Shown: in pieces, positions 23,349-24,357 of the stretch
How the letters are laid out: every line of letters begins with the position of its first letter
Position numbering within the stretch: the first letter of the stretch is position 1
From: a virus
Virus record (IMG/VR): IMGVR_UViG_3300027796_000251
Coordinates: 1 to 24,357 of that record
DNA length: 24,357 bases
Strand: one strand, 5' to 3'
Translations under genes and position numbers: made by a program
Notes under the pieces: generated by a model
What the model was told of the DNA's origin: nothing
Database searches by the model: none
Seen by the model: the letters and a program-made list of their open reading frames with translations, nothing else

Positions 23349-24308
23349 TTAACCCTTGGAGTCGCGGAGGCAGACCCCTAGCGAAGCCAAAACTTGAGGA
23401 TACTCTCCCGTTGTAACATATTTCCAGTATTCATTCGGAGATAGCTTTGCCAAGTTCCATTGAAAGCGGTCGTTGTTATAATAGTCCATCCAGTCATCGA
23501 CTATGCCTTTGATTTCCTCATGTGATTTGCCTTCAAAGTCCACGTCCTCTTTCATATGCCCGAAAAAGCTTTCCTGCGGTGCATTATCCCAACAATTCCC
23601 CCGCCTTGACATTGACTGCCGTAGATTAGAATTATTGACGATTTCGATGAATTTGTAGCTCGTATAATGGGAGCCCTGGTCGGAATGAACAATGGTGTTC
23701 TTATCAATTTCAGTGCCGTGTTTTTCGATTAACATACTAACGGTTTCAAGTACAAAGTCAACCGCCAAGGATGTGGAACAAGCCCAACCCAATACCTGCT
23801 TTGTAAATGCATCAATCATTACCGAAATATAAGTAAATTCGCCCTTTTTACGCCGGATGTATGTTATGTCTGTCAGTAAAATTCGTCTTGCACCATGCTT
23901 TTTGAATTCTCTGGCAACTAAATTGGGTGCAACATGGCTTGTTTTCAATGCCCTAGCCATGCGTCGGTACGGATTGGCGGCGCGGATAGGACAGAAAACC
24001 TTTGCCATTAAGCGGCGAATTTTCTTAAGGTTCATACGCACGCCTTTTCGAAGAAGGCGCATGTATATTCCCCTGGCGCCTTTCTTGTAACCTCGGTAAT
24101 TAAATGCCCATAAAATCAATTCCAAATCCGCCCTGTCGGTCTCTTCATGAGCCAAACGGTTTTGCTTGTTTGCTCGCCAGTCATAATACCCGCTTCTTGA
24201 AACGCCTGCGATATCGCATAAAAGCTGAATATTTAGCAGGTTGTCCGATTGTCTTATCGTTTTATTAATGATCTCGTATTTTAAACGCGGTTGCGCTTTA
24301 ATAAGCAT
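23349..24308 (-). CDS. IS3-family transposase OrfB (DDE, IS150-like)
   Basis: A 319-aa protein on the minus strand; ATG with first base 24308 follows AAGGAGG at 10-nt spacing. Residues 28-45 (QLLCDIAGVSRSGYYDW) are the usual OrfB N-terminal HTH motif. The HTH_21-type region 'GYKKGARGIYMRLLRKGVRM' follows. The integrase core has D147 in LLTDITYIRRKKGEF, D210 in IVHSDQGSHYTS and E246 in RRGNCWDNAPQESFFGHMK. The D210-E246 spacing of 35 residues is the canonical D(35)E of IS3. The conserved 'NDRFQWNLAKLSPNEYWKY' end is present, followed by a 15-residue extension (QVLASLGVCLRDSKG) beyond the usual end. The protein looks intact; it normally needs fusion to OrfA by -1 frameshift to make active transposase. 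Confidence 0.95.
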   Translation of the reverse strand: MLIKAQPRLKYEIINKTIRQSDNLLNIQLLCDIAGVSRSGYYDWRANKQNRLAHEETDRADLELILWAFNYRGYKKGARGIYMRLLRKGVRMNLKKIRRLMAKVFCPIRAANPYRRMARALKTSHVAPNLVAREFKKHGARRILLTDITYIRRKKGEFTYISVMIDAFTKQVLGWACSTSLAVDFVLETVSMLIEKHGTEIDKNTIVHSDQGSHYTSYKFIEIVNNSNLRQSMSRRGNCWDNAPQESFFGHMKEDVDFEGKSHEEIKGIVDDWMDYYNNDRFQWNLAKLSPNEYWKYVTTGEYPQVLASLGVCLRDSKG

Positions 24309-24355
24309 TTCAACTCTGCCTCCTTGTCCGCTGAAATAATTTTTTTTATAAATTC
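24281..24355 (-). CDS. IS3-family OrfA, C-terminal end (partial)
   Basis: A second minus-strand frame enters from the right edge and reads EFIKKIISADKEAELKCLLK then RNRV before a TAA ending at 24281. It overlaps orfB by 28 nt. A run of eight A on the minus strand (24347-24340) lies just upstream of the orfB start and would be a suitable slippery site for the -1 frameshift used by IS3 elements. Only 24 residues are visible, so assignment rests on position and overlap. Confidence 0.5.
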   Translation of the reverse strand, partial: EFIKKIISADKEAELKCLLKRNRV

Positions 24356-24357
24356 CA

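Larger units (their letters stand above)
22952..24357 (-). mobile_element. IS3-family insertion sequence, partial (runs off the right edge)
   Basis: The left boundary is placed at TGTACCCCAAAGAGTGGACA (22952-22971), which has the TG start, CCCC and GGACA spacing typical of IS3-group terminal repeats with the element interior to the right. The transposase orfB (23349-24308) and the end of orfA are on the minus strand, so this is the 3' end of the element. About 400 nt separate the orfB stop from this end, long for an IS3 element, so either the IS carries extra non-coding DNA or its true end lies closer to orfB. The other terminus is outside the window and target duplications cannot be checked. 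Confidence 0.6.

Overview
The window looks like chromosomal DNA of a low-to-moderate GC Firmicute, most probably a gut-type clostridium (Lachnospiraceae/Oscillospiraceae-like). The reasons are strong AGGAGG-type ribosome binding sites, frequent TTG/GTG starts, PBSX/XkdQRST-like contractile-tail genes, tandem large serine recombinases with SHOCT-like and zinc-ribbon sigma-like small genes, and an initiator-type protein with a DUF6017-like C-terminus. The species call is an inference. No 16S rRNA, tRNA or housekeeping gene is present.

Region 1 (1-7140) is the distal end of a contractile-tailed (myovirus-type) prophage, all on the plus strand and tightly packed. In order: the end of the baseplate hub protein (XkdQ-like), DUF2577 (XkdR-like), DUF2634 (XkdS-like), baseplate J (XkdT-like), DUF2313 (XkdU/YmfQ-like), a 630-aa tail fibre with hexapeptide/YadA-like repeats and a C-terminal self-cleaving peptidase_G2-type domain, two further tail/receptor-binding proteins, a holin and an N-acetylmuramoyl-L-alanine amidase.

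Region 2 (7154-12865) is an accessory and integration module: a zinc-ribbon HTH protein, a 51-aa SHOCT-like protein, small hypotheticals, a divergently transcribed ribbon-helix-helix repressor with AT-rich operator half sites, a coupled 27-aa ORF and DUF6329-like protein, two tandem large serine recombinases in one operon ending at a good terminator, and a winged-helix/DUF6017 initiator-like protein whose linker is a 15-bp tandem repeat.

Region 3 (about 12870-22700) is a defence island on the plus strand. It starts with a visibly AT-richer pair (82-aa hypothetical and a 421-aa two-TM coiled-coil protein) behind a near-consensus extended -10 promoter. A second extended -10 promoter then drives a five-gene operon: HTH regulator, type III-like Mod methyltransferase, Res helicase-nuclease, AAA+ ATPase and subtilisin-like (S8) protease. 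The last two match the architecture of ietAS, described as a plasmid toxin-antitoxin pair and as an anti-phage system. Here they are fused into the transcription unit of a restriction-modification system, which I consider the most interesting feature of the window.

Region 4 (22646-24357) holds a terminator-like hairpin, two IS3-type terminal-repeat-like sequences, a roughly 350-nt structured non-coding stretch that looks like the leader of a type I toxin locus cut off at its start codon, and a minus-strand IS3-family transposase (orfB complete, orfA running out of the window).
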